Positions 21,801 through 33,509 of a DNA stretch of 64,000 nt are shown here, in pieces; positions within the stretch are counted from its first letter, which is position 1, and each line of letters begins with the position of its first letter. The position numbers were made by a program, and so were the translations under genes. The DNA comes from Luzula sylvatica. Its lineage: Eukaryota > Streptophyta > Magnoliopsida > Poales > Juncaceae. Where the stretch lies: positions 24,898,356-24,962,355 of the forward strand of contig OX326956.1 in assembly GCA_946800325.1 (NCBI GenBank), in the 5' to 3' direction. The notes beneath the pieces were generated by a model, which did not search any database, was not told the origin of the DNA, and saw only the letters and a list, made by a program, of their open reading frames with translations.

Positions 21801-23112
21801 TAACTCTCATCCTCTTCTAGGTATCTCAAACCTATAGCTTTCGCATGGTAGTCATGCTTAGCTTGCGAGATTGGCTTAGTAAACGGGTCCGCAACATTCC
21901 TGTCAGTATCAATCTTTCGTTGCAAAATCTTAGATCAAGTGAAATTTTCTGAGTATGTGCTTGGAGCGATGATGTGCCCTCAGTTCCGTGGACTGTGCTA
22001 TTGCGCCCGTATTGTCGCAATATACAACCACGGGTTCCGAGATACTCGAGACTACACCAAGTTCGGTCACAAACTTCTTGATCCATACCTCCTCCTTTGC
22101 CGCTTCGGAAGCCGCAGTATACTCCGATTAAGTTGTAGAATCCGCAATCGTGGGTTGTTTGGAACTCTTCCATACGACCGCTCCACAATTTAGAGAAACA
22201 CGTATCCGCATTGATATCGAAAGTCATCGACACATGTTTGGAAACTGGCGTAGGTATAACCATTTATGACGAACCCGGATGTCTTTCCACCATAAATTAG
22301 AAAGTGATCCTTAATTCTTCGTAATTACCTAAGGATGTTTTTAACCGCGATCCAATGCATATCCCCTGGATTTGATTGGTAACGCGAAACGACGCTCAAT
22401 GCATACGACACATCGGGGCGCGTACAAATCATGGCATACATAATTGATCCAACCGCTGAAGCGTATGGAACAATATTGATCGCATGCTTATCTCGCTCGA
22501 TTTCGGACATTGAGCTTTAGAATACCGTATGCCACTCGACATTGGAAGAAACCCTTTCTTCGAATCATGCATTGAAAACCGTTTCAATACTTTGTCGATG
22601 TACGTGCTTTGACTCAAGCCGAGTAACTTCTTGGATATATCTCTATAAATCCTCACGCCTAAAATATAGGCGGCCTCGCCCAAATCTTTCATAGAGAAAC
22701 GAGTATTTAAATATTTCTTAACATCTGTAAGCATCGGAATGTCGTTTCCTATGATCAAGATGTCGTCCACATATAGAACAAGAAATACTATGCGACTCCT
22801 ACTAACCTTCTTGTATACACAAGGTTCCTCTATGTTTTTCACGAAATTATACACACTTATAACTTCATCGAAATGTATGTTCCGACTCTGAGAAGCTTGC
22901 TTCGATCCATAAATGAATCGTTGCAACTTGCACACTTGATGCAGATTCTTTGAATCGACAAAACCCTCGCTGTGTCATATACACAGCCTCTTGTAAATTT
23001 TTGTTAAGGAATGTGGTTTTGACATACATTTGCCAAATCTCGTAGTCATAATACGCAGCGATGACAAGTAAGATCCATAAGGATTTAAGCATTGCTACGG
23101 GTGAAAATGTTT
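21800..23112 (-). pseudogene. Copia-3 RT and RNase H remnant
   Basis: Minus-strand homology to the polyprotein's RT C-terminal half and RNase H, broken over several frames (about 23092-22865, 22935-22429, 22510-22325 and 22263-21832). Tyr-Val-Asp-Asp survives near 22760, as do LGEAAYILGVRIYRD and MICTRPDVSYALSV segments. Frameshifts and stops make it non-functional. Confidence 0.92.
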
Positions 23113-23232
23113 ATGTTAGGGAATTATCCCGACTTCGGGCCCGCGCAGCGGATATGTAGGCCCGGTCCGGTTCTCATAACCCGAGATCACGTCTCGAATT
23201 CGAGGGTACGATGGAAATTCGGTACAACATAA
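23113..23232 (-). repeat. LTR-end fragment inside Copia-3
   Basis: About 120 bp matching the 3' end of the Copia-2/Copia-3 type LTR (TGTTAGGGAATTATCCCG ... GAGGGTACGATG), like 24585 and 26813. It joins RT directly to gag-protease, replacing integrase, so it marks a deletion or recombination junction. Confidence 0.8.
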
Positions 23233-23284
23233 TAATTATCTAGTACTAATATAAGTCCACTCGGCAAAGTCAAATTAACTACTC

Positions 23285-24307
23285 CTACGACACAAACACA
23301 TCAACTCTTGCTCCATTCCCGATGCATAGATCAACTTCGCCTTTCTCCAAGTTTCAACTACTTTGTAGAACCTGAATATTTCGACAAGTATGAGTCCCGC
23401 AACCGGTATCTAATACCCAATTAGTCATAGTAGAAAGATGAATTTCTATAACGTTTATACGTGAGACACCGGCTTCCGAAACCTTTCCCTTCTTCACCTC
23501 CTCGAGGTAAGACTTGTAATTGCGCTTCTAATGTCCAATCTTGTGGTAATGCTAGCACGTCCCGTCCTTGGATTTCTCCTTTCCCTTTGTATTCGGCTTT
23601 GAACTTTTCTTAGCCGAACCGCCCTTGGACCTTGATCTCTTGCGACCCTTAGATTGAATCGTGAGAACATTCCCGGCAACCCTTGCATTGTTCTCTCCGG
23701 ATGTCTTTAACACCTCCGACTCAAAATTCTTGAGCATTCCATGAAGCTCAGGGACCGTCTTGTCCATCGAATGCATGTGATAATTCGTCATAAATGGAGA
23801 AAACATTGGAGGAAGTCCACACAAGATCAAATCCTGCTGCATAATCTTCGACAATTTCTCTCCTAACTTCTCTAGACGGTCTATGAGAGTTTGGACTTTC
23901 AAAACGTGAGTGCTCACCGAAGACCCCTAAGGCATCTTGCAGTTCACCAACTCTTTGAGGGTATTGAATCGTTCACTACACTCTTGCTCTTGGAACATTT
24001 TCTTGAGCACGATGTTGATATTATATGCATCCGCGTCCTCAAATTGCTTTTGAAGGCTTGCGTCCATGCACGCCAACATAAGGCATGTCACGTCATTCGA
24101 GTCCTTCTTAAGTTTTTCGAATTCTTCTTTGACCTCGGTCGCAGCATCACTAGCCGGTGCTACTAGAGCCGTATCCAATGTGTGGATTTTTCCCTCTTGC
24201 CTAAGAACAATTCTCAGGTTGCGGTGCCAATCTAGACAATTTCATCCAACTAGTTTATCCTTTTCTAATACCGATCTAATCGATAAGGTGGTGGTACTTG
24301 AAGACAT
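23285..24307 (-). pseudogene. Copia-3 gag and protease-proximal remnant
   Basis: Minus-strand gag beginning at the ATG complementary to 24305-24307 (Met-Ser-Ser-Ser-Thr). Recognisable gag helices (DLILCGLPPMFSPFMTNYHMHSM) and a zinc knuckle at about 23520-23565 in which Trp and Cys positions are lost to stops and substitution. Several frameshifts. The end near 23330 corresponds to the post-protease region (Val-Gly-Asn/Gly-x-Lys type). Confidence 0.9.
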
Positions 24308-24584
24308 GCTCTACCAATGAAATAAAAATTGTTTTACTAACGTTCCGTATTTATCTTATAGGCTTAGATGATAATTATATGAACATGTTATTTTATCGAA
24401 TCTGTAACCCTCATACCGATACGGGACTCCAAGTCCATAACACCCGAGATCCATATTTCGCAATCCTCCCACAGGTGACGAAGGTTTATCGATTGGGATC
24501 TCGCTTATTTAGGTAGGATATAGTCCAATCGCACCATATGCGACTCTCAACTTTTAGAGAATTTCGGTGATGGATCGTATCATA
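24308..24584 (-). other. Copia-3 leader, gag-proximal part
   Basis: Non-coding, matches the leader of Copia-2 near 46300-46640 in reverse complement (AATATGGATCTCGGGTGTTATGGACTTGGAGTCC). Ends with TCATA (24580-24584), the left duplication of the solo LTR. Confidence 0.75.
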
Positions 24585-25739
24585 TGTAGGGTATTATCCC
24601 GTCCTCGGGCCCGCGCAGCGGATATGAAGGTCCGGTCAGGTTCCCAAATCCCGAGATCACGCTTCGATATCGAGGGTACGATGCAAAGTAGGATAGATGA
24701 TTACCAGCGTGAAATTGATCACGCATGACGGGTTGATCGCTCGCATCCTTCTCTTCTTCGGTGTCACGTTGGTGACTAGCCCGTGCGTCCCATACCACAC
24801 GGAGAAAACTATTTTCTCCTCTTTTCTCTTTCTCTCTTTCTCTTCACTATCTCAACGACTGAATCAATGTCTTGAATAGATTAGACTGCTTCGAACATCG
24901 TAGATGAGAGAGAAACATCATATTTATACTAAATAGGATAAGGATTGGGTCAAAGGTTGTGTATATCCAATATACACTTCCAGCATGAGGTTAGTTGGAA
25001 CTAACCTTAAAGTCAGTTGGAACTAACCTTGAGGTTAGTTGGAACGAACCATAAGGTTAGTTGGAACTAACCACTTTCTGGAATGAGTATGTATAAAACC
25101 ATTTTATACACGAAGAGGTCGGTTGGAACGAACTATAAGGTTAGTTGGAACGAACCACTTTCCGGAATGAATATGTATAAAACCATTTTATATACACGAA
25201 GTGGTCAGTTGGAACGAACCATCTTCTGCCTCATTTATGTGTTAATTCCAAATTACATTCGCAGTAGTCTGTTCTAACGAACCATAAGGTTAGTTGGAAC
25301 TAACCACTTTCTGGAATGAGTATGTATAAAACCATTTTATACACGAAGAGGTCAGTTGGAACGAACCATAAGGTTAGTTGGAACGAACCACTTTCCGAAA
25401 TGAATATGTATAAAACCATTTTATACACGAAGTGGTCAGTTGGAACGAACCATCTTCTGCCTCATTTATGTGTTAAATCCAAATTACATTCGCAGTAGTC
25501 TGTTCTAACGAACCATAAGGTTAGTTGGAACGAACCACTCTCTGGAATGAATATGTGTAAAACCATTTTACACTCGTAGCGGTCCGTTCGAACGGACCCG
25601 ACGGTTAGTTCGAACAAACCACTCTCTGGAACTTAACTTTGCACAATCCTATTATGCATTTAATAAACCCACGAACATTCATGTTCATATATCCTTATAT
25701 GTACACTTTTACGGTTGATCCGAAACTGTATTTCTTTCA
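24585..25739 (-). repeat. Solo copia LTR in Copia-3 leader
   Basis: 1155 bp, TG...CA on either strand; reads TGAAAGAAATACAGTTTCGG on the minus strand, so it is of the Copia-2 LTR type. Flanked by TCATA at 24580-24584 and 25740-25744. No internal region, hence a solo LTR left by recombination between two LTRs. Its middle carries quasi-palindromes GGTTAGTTGGAACTAACC and a 233-bp duplication absent from the Copia-2 LTRs. Confidence 0.93.
25050..25530. repeat. 233-bp tandem duplication with GTTAGTT palindromes
   Basis: Two copies of a ~233-bp unit (starting about 25060 and 25293), themselves made of ~74-bp subunits GAATGAGTATGTATAAAACC...ACGAAG. Each subunit is separated by GGTTAGTTGGAACTAACC-like interrupted palindromes. 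Short duplicated frames here are by-products. Confidence 0.85.
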
Positions 25740-26799
25740 TCATATACAATCACATTTTCGTGTGTGCATTTTAACTATGCCCCGAACTCCAATCGGATTG
25801 GCTTGGACGGTTAAGTCATAACCATGTCAAAACGTATCGTTCAAGTGGACTACTCACATGCATGACGACGGCCTAACAACATGTAAATCCCCAATTAACG
25901 CTTGCCACCCATTGATACCGACAACATGTGTGCATGACGAAGGCCTAACAACACACATATTGTGATATCGATTTCGATGGTTGTTGACATGGAAGGTATT
26001 TCCACGACTTAAGTATTATGAGGGATCATGACTTTCATGTTTGAATTCTTGACATAATCATATTACATCACTATCACAAGATTTTCTAATGCATATGCAC
26101 TATCTAGGGCGATTGAATTATTCTAAATAATAACTAAATTAATATGAAATAAATCGGTGCAAAGAATTCGAATTTTCGAAGAGTGTAGTCAAAAAATAAA
26201 TATGGCAACCAGGGGCCCTGGCGTCATGACACGCCATCTCGTGTAACCCTTTACACATAATTTTGGTACAGTCCGTCATGACGCACTTTATCGTGCGTCA
26301 CGGCAGACGAACACCCAAAATCTCCAGGGACTCTGGCGTCATGACGCATGGTTTCACCGTCACGACACACCTACCGAACAACTTTTAGTCCGTCATGACG
26401 CACCAAAGCTCCGTCATGACTCACCTTCGTACAACATTTGTTCTGTGGTCCGTCACGACACAACCTTTGCGTCCTTACGGACCATGGCGTCCCCGTAGAC
26501 CCGTGGTGTCCGTCACGACGCACCAGTCTGTGTGTCGTGACGCACCACACGCTGTTTGCCAGTAATGTCTGATTCCAAGTCATTTTTGATCGTTTTGAAA
26601 ACGATCGATCATGAAACTATTTCACGATCATTCTTAGATACTCTCAATCATCCCATGACTAGTCTCTAGTGAATTCACTTGTGACTTTAATCGACGTTCC
26701 ATTTCAATCTCCAATTTTCATGCAAACGGGTGTAACTTTTGGGAACCCGTGCGTATAACTTTTATACGACTATGATTCGACTCTCGAATCTCCGTGCTT
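25740..26799 (-). other. Copia-3 leader, LTR-proximal part
   Basis: Non-coding leader. 25760-26060 is the reverse complement of about 45990-46270 in Copia-2 (CATGCACACATGTTG, GGCCTTCGTCATGCA). 26210-26560 carries some ten GTCATGACGCAC / CCGTCATGACG palindromes. Confidence 0.8.
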
Positions 26800-26811
26800 G
26801 CTCCGATACCA
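26800..26811 (-). promoter_or_regulatory. Primer binding site relic (Copia-3)
   Basis: Minus strand TGGTATCGGAGC, one base off the initiator-Met site, one base after the LTR. Confidence 0.85.
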
Positions 26812-26812
26812 C

Positions 26813-26996
26813 TGATGGGAATTATCCTGTCCCCGGACCCACGTAGCGGATATGAACGTCCGGTCCGAGTCCCAAATCCCGAGATCACGCTTCAATATCG
26901 AGAGTATGATGCAAAGTAGGATAGTCAATTACCGGTGTGAAATTGATCACACTCGACGGGTTGATCACTTATCATCCTTTCGCCTAGTCAATTACC
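26813..26996 (-). repeat. Copia-3 5' LTR, truncated
   Basis: About 184 bp of the LTR 3' end (minus strand ...GGATAATTCCCATCA). Truncated near 26996 just after a second copy of TAGTCAATTACCGGTG (first at 26923), suggesting the breakpoint used a short repeat. Confidence 0.85.
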
Positions 26997-28255
26997 GGTG
27001 ATGAATTTTATGTTTCATGTTTATTATTGAAAAAATAATATATAAGCTAAAGAAATTATTTGTTTAGTAACTAAATATTTTTTATTTTAATTATTTTTTT
27101 TAAAGATTAACATGAGATTATTTTAAGTAAAATTACAAATATAACATACTTAGTAGTATGTGCAATTTTTTCAATTATAGTTTTAAAAATAATAATAATT
27201 AGACTTACAAGTCATTAATGTAATTATACTTATTTTTATATATATTTTTACATAATTGTTTTCAAATTTTAAGTTAGAGAAAAATATTGAATATATGATA
27301 ATATGAATCTCAAAATAAAGATAAAATTCAATTGAATATATTTCTTAATTTTTCAAAATTATATTATGAAAAATCCTAAAAATATTTGATATATGTTTTA
27401 TGATATTATATATTATATCATGTAAGAGTGAAAAAAAAATTCAATTTTTCAAATTCAATTTTTTTACGTAATTGTTTTATGATATTATATATTATATATT
27501 TGATATATGTTTTATGATATTATATATTATATTTCTTAATTTTTCAAATTCAATTTTTATTCACAACTGATCATGTAAGAGTGAAAAAAAAATTCAAAAT
27601 CAAATACAACTGATGCAACATAAACCTAGCGAATAATATTTTGACACATCATCAGTTTAAGCTGATGTGGGCTTCTAATATTGCTTACAACTATGTGCAA
27701 AATTAGAATACATAAATGTCTATAAATAAAACATAATCATACAAAATGAAAAATTAATTCTTGAGTCATATGTTGTCACATATTATAATATATGGTGAAA
27801 ATAATTATGATGACGTGACATGCAAATATTGTATAAAGATTGAATCAAAATAAATGGTTGGTACATTATAATTTTACCTTTTTATTTATGCGTGTGGTGC
27901 CCGACTAAATAATAAAATCGATGACTTGATCATAACCACGACCACGATAATACTGTTTTCTCGGACGGTTCATACTAAATTGTGGTATTCAAGACAGACG
28001 ACCCGAAGTCAATCCTTGGAACTTTATTTTGTTTGAAAACAAACCACCCCCACCCATTGATGATAACTCGTCTCTTAAAGTCGTTAAAGTCTATTTCAGT
28101 GATTACTTTTAGTTGCTCAATTCTATTTCCGTGATTATTTTTAGTTTTAAATAATATCAGGGACTTCATGTCACGAGGATTTATAACCATAATATTTTCT
28201 CCTACCTTAATAAGTACAAATTTTCTGGTCAAGCCATGTGTGGAATTGGAGCTGT
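26997..28255. other. AT-rich DNA of unknown origin
   Basis: No element ends recognised. 27400-27545 has a duplicated TTGATATATGTTTTATGATATTATATATTATA block. A minus-strand 85-codon frame at 27975-28232 has no recognised family and no supporting context; it is not called as a gene. This may be the pre-insertion chromosomal sequence. Confidence 0.5.
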
Positions 28256-28263
28256 TTCATTAT

Positions 28264-28968
28264 TAGATTGACAATCGGGCGAGCCGGATCGGATCGGATC
28301 GGGTCATTTCGAATTCGGATTGTTCGGATCATCGGATCGTTCGGGTCGTGGTCGTTTCGATTTACGAGACATTCGGTTCCGGATCGTTTCGGTTTTCGGG
28401 TCGTTTTGATTTTCGGATCGTTCGGTTCCGAGTCGTTTCGATTTTTGGCTCATTCGGTTCCTGGTCGTTAGGGTCTTGGTAATTTCGAATTTTGGATCAT
28501 CCGAATTTCCAATATTTGATTCTGAATCATTCAGTTTTTCAAAATTTTAGTTTTCGAGTCATTCGAGATTTATTTTATTTATTCCGAGACATTGTAACTA
28601 TAATATATTAATTTTAGCAATAATATATTAATTTTCTGATCGTGAGTTTCGTGTCATTCGGAACGTGAGTTTCGGATCATTCGGATTGTGAGTTTCGAAT
28701 ATTCGGATTTTGGGTCAGTTTGGTTTCGGGTCTTTCGGGTTTCGGATCATTCGGTGTTGGTTCGATTTCGGGTTCGGATCATTCAGTTTCTGGTTGATTT
28801 CGCGTTTGGCTCATTCAGTTTCGGTTCAATTTCGAGTTAGGGTCGTTCGGTTTCGGTTCTGTTTCAGTTTCGTGTCGTTGACCTTTCAACGTTTTTGGGT
28901 TCGGGTGGGGTTCGGATTCAGACGGGTCAGATTATTTTTTCGGGTCGAGTCACATTTTGTCAGCTCTA
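28264..28968. mobile_element. hAT-like non-autonomous element
   Basis: 705 bp with 8-bp flanking repeats TTCATTAT (28256-28263) and TTCATTAC (28969-28976), one mismatch. Terminal sequences TAGATTGACAAT and, inverted, TAGAGCTGACAAA resemble each other and plant hAT termini. The interior is a degenerate array of GGATCGTTCGGTTTCGGGTC units with no transposase, so frames at 28238-28471 and 28710-29012 are repeat artefacts. An 8-bp duplication is the hAT signature (family knowledge); assignment rests on termini only. Confidence 0.65.
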
Positions 28969-28976
28969 TTCATTAC

Positions 28977-29709
28977 TACAAACAAAGAAATAATGTTTTC
29001 CTTTCCGAGTAATTATCAATAGATATAAAGTTACGGAATTTCTTGTCATCAGACACCCGCCCCTTCACCAAGTGATTTGGACCATTTGATATGCTTCTTT
29101 TGGACGTTCTGCATCTGAGCCGCTCTTTTTTTTACTGAATCGGATTTTGATTGATTATAGGCACTAAATGTTCCTCCATTTGTTTGGATCATTGTGAACT
29201 TAGTCTGTTTACCATCCATATAACTTGGACCGGTATGGACCAAGTCCATTTTTCTTTTTTAGTAAATTCGGAGAGAGTTCAATGTCTCTCTTCCAAATCA
29301 TAAATGAAAAGAAGAGCCTTCAATCATTTATTTACAACAATTCATCAGCACCCATACATAAATAACCCTAAGCCCAAAATTACAGTTACAAAAATTAAGC
29401 TCTGGACCAAAACATCGTAGCCCAAAAAAAGGAAAAGCCCTACAATCAAAAAATTGTAAAGCCATCGTGGCTCGTCGGGCTCATTCAAAAAATCCTCACA
29501 ATACAAAAGTACCGTCTGTACTAACCCTAGAGACTTTGGTCTCTTTTTCTCTCACGGCCAATAAAAATGGAGCTCTAACCTTTTCGAAAGAGAGAGGGAG
29601 CAAAATCATGGTGAATCTCTTCAATCTCCTTCCTCCTCTTCTCTCATGCCTCTCCGTTTGATAAGTTTTCAATCCAAAATGATTTTTCCCAAAAGAGTCG
29701 AGCCCTCTC
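28977..29709. other. Unassigned stretch with possible gene fragment
   Basis: A minus-strand frame at 29049-29249 (66 codons) has a composition like a real exon and no low complexity: Thr-Lys-Phe-Thr start, Lys/Gln-rich middle, end ...Trp-Ser-Lys-Ser-Leu-Gly-Glu-Gly-Ala-Gly. I do not recognise it. The rest (29250-29709) is non-coding, ending at the Copia-4 LTR. It could be a captured host gene piece or original chromosome sequence. Confidence 0.35.
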
Positions 29710-31566
29710 TGTTGGTTTTTGTACACCTCGAGTCCCGCGCAGCGGAATGAAGGATCCGGGGTAATTTCCTTATCCAAGACTACGCCATCGCTTCGATGCA
29801 CGTACACTATGCAATATCTAATATTACATGTCATACCTCCGTGAAATTGATCACGATCGAAGAATTGACGCGCTTGTCTTCTCCTTCTGATTTGTCACGT
29901 TGGTGACTAGTTGTGCGTCCCACACCCACACGTCTTCCACCACGTAACTCTTTTTTCTCGTTCGTCTCACCATGATTACAGAAATTTATGTAACACACAT
30001 TTTAAAATGAATCTAAATGATGTCTAGAGACGAAATCCTTGCATTAATAGAGGGAATGTAAGTAGCTTTTGTAGTACATAGCCAATGACAAAATGACAGC
30101 AGCGAGAACTCAACTTCAGGGCAATACAAAATTGCCGATTCAAGATTCAATCATCTAGTAACACATTGGAGTTTCCACGCAAGCACAAATATTTTTTTCA
30201 TACACAACCAATCATAACAAGAAATATGGCCTGAAATATTAATTTAAATAAATAATTTTGGAAATAAACTCCGTCCATCACCCCCAAAATACCCTTTTAT
30301 AATTATATTATGTATTAAAATATTATCATTAAATAATTTTTTTACTATACTATTTTAAATTAATTTCTAAAAAATATAAAATAATTACTTATGTAAGAAA
30401 ATAAAAATTCGGTGAAAATATTTTGATATAATTAACTTTATTTGCAAGAATATTATATTTTGTTTTCTTTTGGAAAATAAGTATATATTTTTTGGTTATG
30501 CAATTTTTTAAAAGTATTAGTTTTATTTTTATTTATTTGCATTTAAGTTTTTTATACGACTTGAAAAAATTATAAATTATTCATTTTTAAATATAATATA
30601 CTATATATTAAGTACAGATATTTTGGTAAAATTGTGAATGGCCGTCTAGATTCAAGAAAATAGCTCTAGAAATAACACTACTCTTATAACAAATACAAAT
30701 TATTAAATATAATGATTAATTTCGGTTTTTAGGTATTTAATGGGTTTTTAATTACAGCTTGTAGTTGTTCAATGATAATGACTGTAGTTTTAGGATAGCT
30801 ACGTATTTATTGGGTATTTAGTTATTACGTTACGAGGTTACTCGACTAAATAGCCATTCCACTAATATTTTTAAACATAATGAAAAAGTGATCTAATTTT
30901 AAAAATAAAAAAATTTCTACAATTAAATGATTAAAATTTGACAAAAAGATATACTTTGGACAAACTAAAAATGTATTATGTGTGTAATTATACGTTGAAA
31001 GATTGATTTGCGTAATTAAATAGCTATTTGTACGAGGAGTTGATGTTTGCAGAGATATACTTGCTCTAGATCTTGCAACCTCTAATGATGTTTTATCTCT
31101 TATTTTACTTGTCTAACAAGTCAAATTCTCTGGAAATTATGTGACAGGGAAGAGAGGAAGATAACGCTTGAACTTATAATAAAACACCCCATTAATGAGA
31201 ATTAATAAGTATCTTAAGAAAAACTGTCAATCCAGAATTTGGATCACTGTCCGTCAGGACGCACCATAGTCCGTCACGACGGACGTGTCACGAGTACTGA
31301 TATAGCCGTTATCTTCATGCTCCGTCATGACAGACCAACTTGTCCGTCGTGACGCAACTCACATGACGGACTATGTATATTCTGTGAATTATGTCAGGAA
31401 ACCCCTTTGGTCCGTCACGACGAACCACCAATCCGTCATGACGGACTATGTGTTTCTGTCAGATTTGCATAATCTTATTATGCATCCAATCGTTCCGACG
31501 AACACATACATTCATCTACCCTCATGTGTACAATCTACTAGTTGATCTGTAACTGTATTTCCTTCA
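29710..31566 (-). repeat. Copia-4 type 3' LTR with internal insert
   Basis: Minus-strand LTR: the end at 31566 reads TGAAGGAAATACAGTTAC and is preceded on that strand by the polypurine tract AGTGGGAGAC; the other end at 29710 reads ...AAAACCAACA. The part 31046-31566 matches L3 in reverse complement and carries CCGTCATGACGG palindromes (31261-31450). About 1.05 kb in the middle (approximately 29990-31045) is AT-rich and absent from L3, so it is probably a separate insertion. Confidence 0.75.
29990..31045. other. AT-rich insert in the Copia-4 LTR
   Basis: Interrupts homology to the L3 LTR. No clear terminal repeats or coding frame. Boundaries are approximate (±30 bp), judged from where similarity to LTRs at 45010 and 20500 stops and resumes. 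Nature unknown. Confidence 0.5.
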
Positions 31567-31768
31567 GTCTCCCACTCAGTTCAAGATCCAACTAAAGAAA
31601 GTACTAGTGCATATCTCATGTACACATACCCTTAAAGATTGAAATTCAAGCCCGAAATAAGACAGCTCTATGTGTGACCGCATAGGTTTGTATCAAGCGA
31701 TGATAGTGAACTTATGCCTAAGTTTACGGACTTATGAGAGGGATCTAGGAAGAAATCCATCATAACTT
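31567..31768 (-). other. Copia-4 polypurine tract and 3' internal scrap
   Basis: Minus strand reads ...AGTGGGAGAC into the LTR. The scrap resembles the end of the Copia-2 internal region (52380-52503: GCTTGAATTTCAATC / CTTATGCC). It stops at 31768, where a different LTR begins, so RNase H and RT of this element are missing here. Confidence 0.7.
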
Positions 31769-33500
31769 TGTTAGATTTGTGTTCTAAAACTTATTAATAT
31801 TTGGAAATTTTTATATGTTATTTTTATGAATTGGATGTTATTTACATTTTGTTCCATGAGTTTTTATATTTTCATTTAGAAGTATTCAAGAAGATGCACT
31901 TGGTCTTGAATCGCAGAACATTAAGTGATAATAAAATATTGAACTATAAAATGTTCACATGTCTTGGATATTAGCAGGAACACTAATATACATAATAAAA
32001 ATGTCGTGTTGATTAAAAGCACGTTGCAGTTCTGCAAACGTTGATAAAAGATTATCATTTAATAACACGAATATATGAAAAGCTTCATATATTGAACAGA
32101 CCTAACAGATGAAACATTATATGAATTGTGTTAGTGTCATGAATGTTTTCATCGTGTCTCTGGTTCTAAGATTGAGAGATGTATCTCTTTCACATGAGGA
32201 ATGCATAACGTAATTATTATTAAAAGCTGCTTATTAATAAGTGGTGATAAAAGTAATAGTTCTTTGTACGTAACTTATGCTGGAAAGAGAGTACATGTCA
32301 ATAGTATCGTTGCCACTCATTCATTATGAGAAATGATATTATGGGCCCCTTGATAAAGTAGAATTATGAATGGATCCAATATAACTGAAGTGCAGTTATA
32401 TATTTATAATTTACTTAATAGAGATCAAGAAATGATTATAATACAAAGATGACACATCACTACTTTGTATATTGATCACAATATCATAAAGGCAAGGAAT
32501 GGACACAATCAATATCACAAGGATTACGTTTCGTAAAAGGGTTACTAAACATCTAAGTTATTTGGGTAACCGTAATGTATAGCTAGAATACCGCTTACGG
32601 TTTATGGAATAAAATGTTTTATTTCATTGCCAACATAACATAGATCCTCGATATAGGTCACACCAACTGAATGGGAAACAAGAAATATATTATATATTTT
32701 TTTATGTATAAATATTTCATGTTGTATGAAATACAGATACAAATAGAAAATATGTAAAATATTATGTCATATGAGATGATTACTTAGCATGGAAATAAAT
32801 TAAATGAAATGTGCATATTATGAAAATAATATATGTAGCACATATCATAATTTGTTTCAAGCCCAAGCCCAAAACATATTGAGAAGAGAAATTGACAAGT
32901 CCAAATAAACATGAATCATGACCATAAATTCGAGACAGATTTTGAGGCATGTTTGAACAAATATTTGAAATAGCAAAACTTTACCATTCTGTACAAATGA
33001 CCTATGTAAATTGTAGCCATTTGAATGTAGTTTCTAATGGTGAAAATTGCAAGTCATTTGGAATTTTCTAGAAGAAGTTATGACAGAAACAGTGACCAAT
33101 GGTCAGGAGTTAATGTGCTGCTTCGAATTTTGTTCAAGCCTTGATTACGAATTTTCAAAGGGTTTTGACCTAATATTTAGGGACTATAAATATGAGACCT
33201 GGCTAAGCATTTTGTAACAAGAATTTTCTCTCTATAGCCAGTCTCTCTTTCTCTTGAAATGTTTGTTGAAACGTTGATTGATTAAGCAATCGATCAGAAA
33301 CGGGCGACGGAGCTAGGTGCGGACAAGAGGACGCTAGCACGGACTCGACGCCGTTCTTGTTTCGGATTCAAGGGTGAACCAAAGAGGACCAGACCTACGT
33401 TAAAGATCTTCGGTATTGTATTTTAATCCTTCTTGTAGGATAAATAAAATTAATTAGAGTAGAAAGTTAGCTTAAGTAAGACGATTCCCGACTTTGTCGG
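31769..33500 (+). repeat. Copia LTR relic, plus strand
   Basis: Begins TGTTAGATTTGTG. Follows the same order of short blocks as the Copia-1 LTR: AGAGATGTATCTCT (32175-32188), GGGCCCCTTGATAAAG (32343), palindrome TGGATCCA (32371-32378), GGGTAACCGTAATG (32562) and a GGTCACACC block (32658). TATA-like TATAAATA at 33185-33192. No matching end or primer site is visible; it fuses near 33500 to a SIRE-type integrase. The right boundary is approximate. Confidence 0.6.
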
Positions 33501-33509
33501 AATAAATTT

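Larger units (their letters stand above)
20951..26996 (-). mobile_element. Copia-3 relic (minus strand)
   Basis: Decayed copia element read right to left: truncated LTR 26996-26813, primer site 26811-26800, leader 26799-24308 (with a solo LTR inside), gag from 24307, a large deletion removing integrase and N-terminal RT, then RT/RNase H 23112-21800 and 3' internal region to 20951, where L3 interrupts it. Related to Copia-2 in leader and 3' region. Confidence 0.88.

Noticed and set aside
27975..28232. 85-codon minus-strand frame
   Set aside because: No recognised family, no neighbouring exon, AT-rich context; could be chance.
31769..33500. 5' LTR of the SIRE-like element
   Set aside because: Its ends and body differ from the 3' LTR at 36452-37697, and the flanking bases (AACTT versus AATAC) do not form a target duplication.
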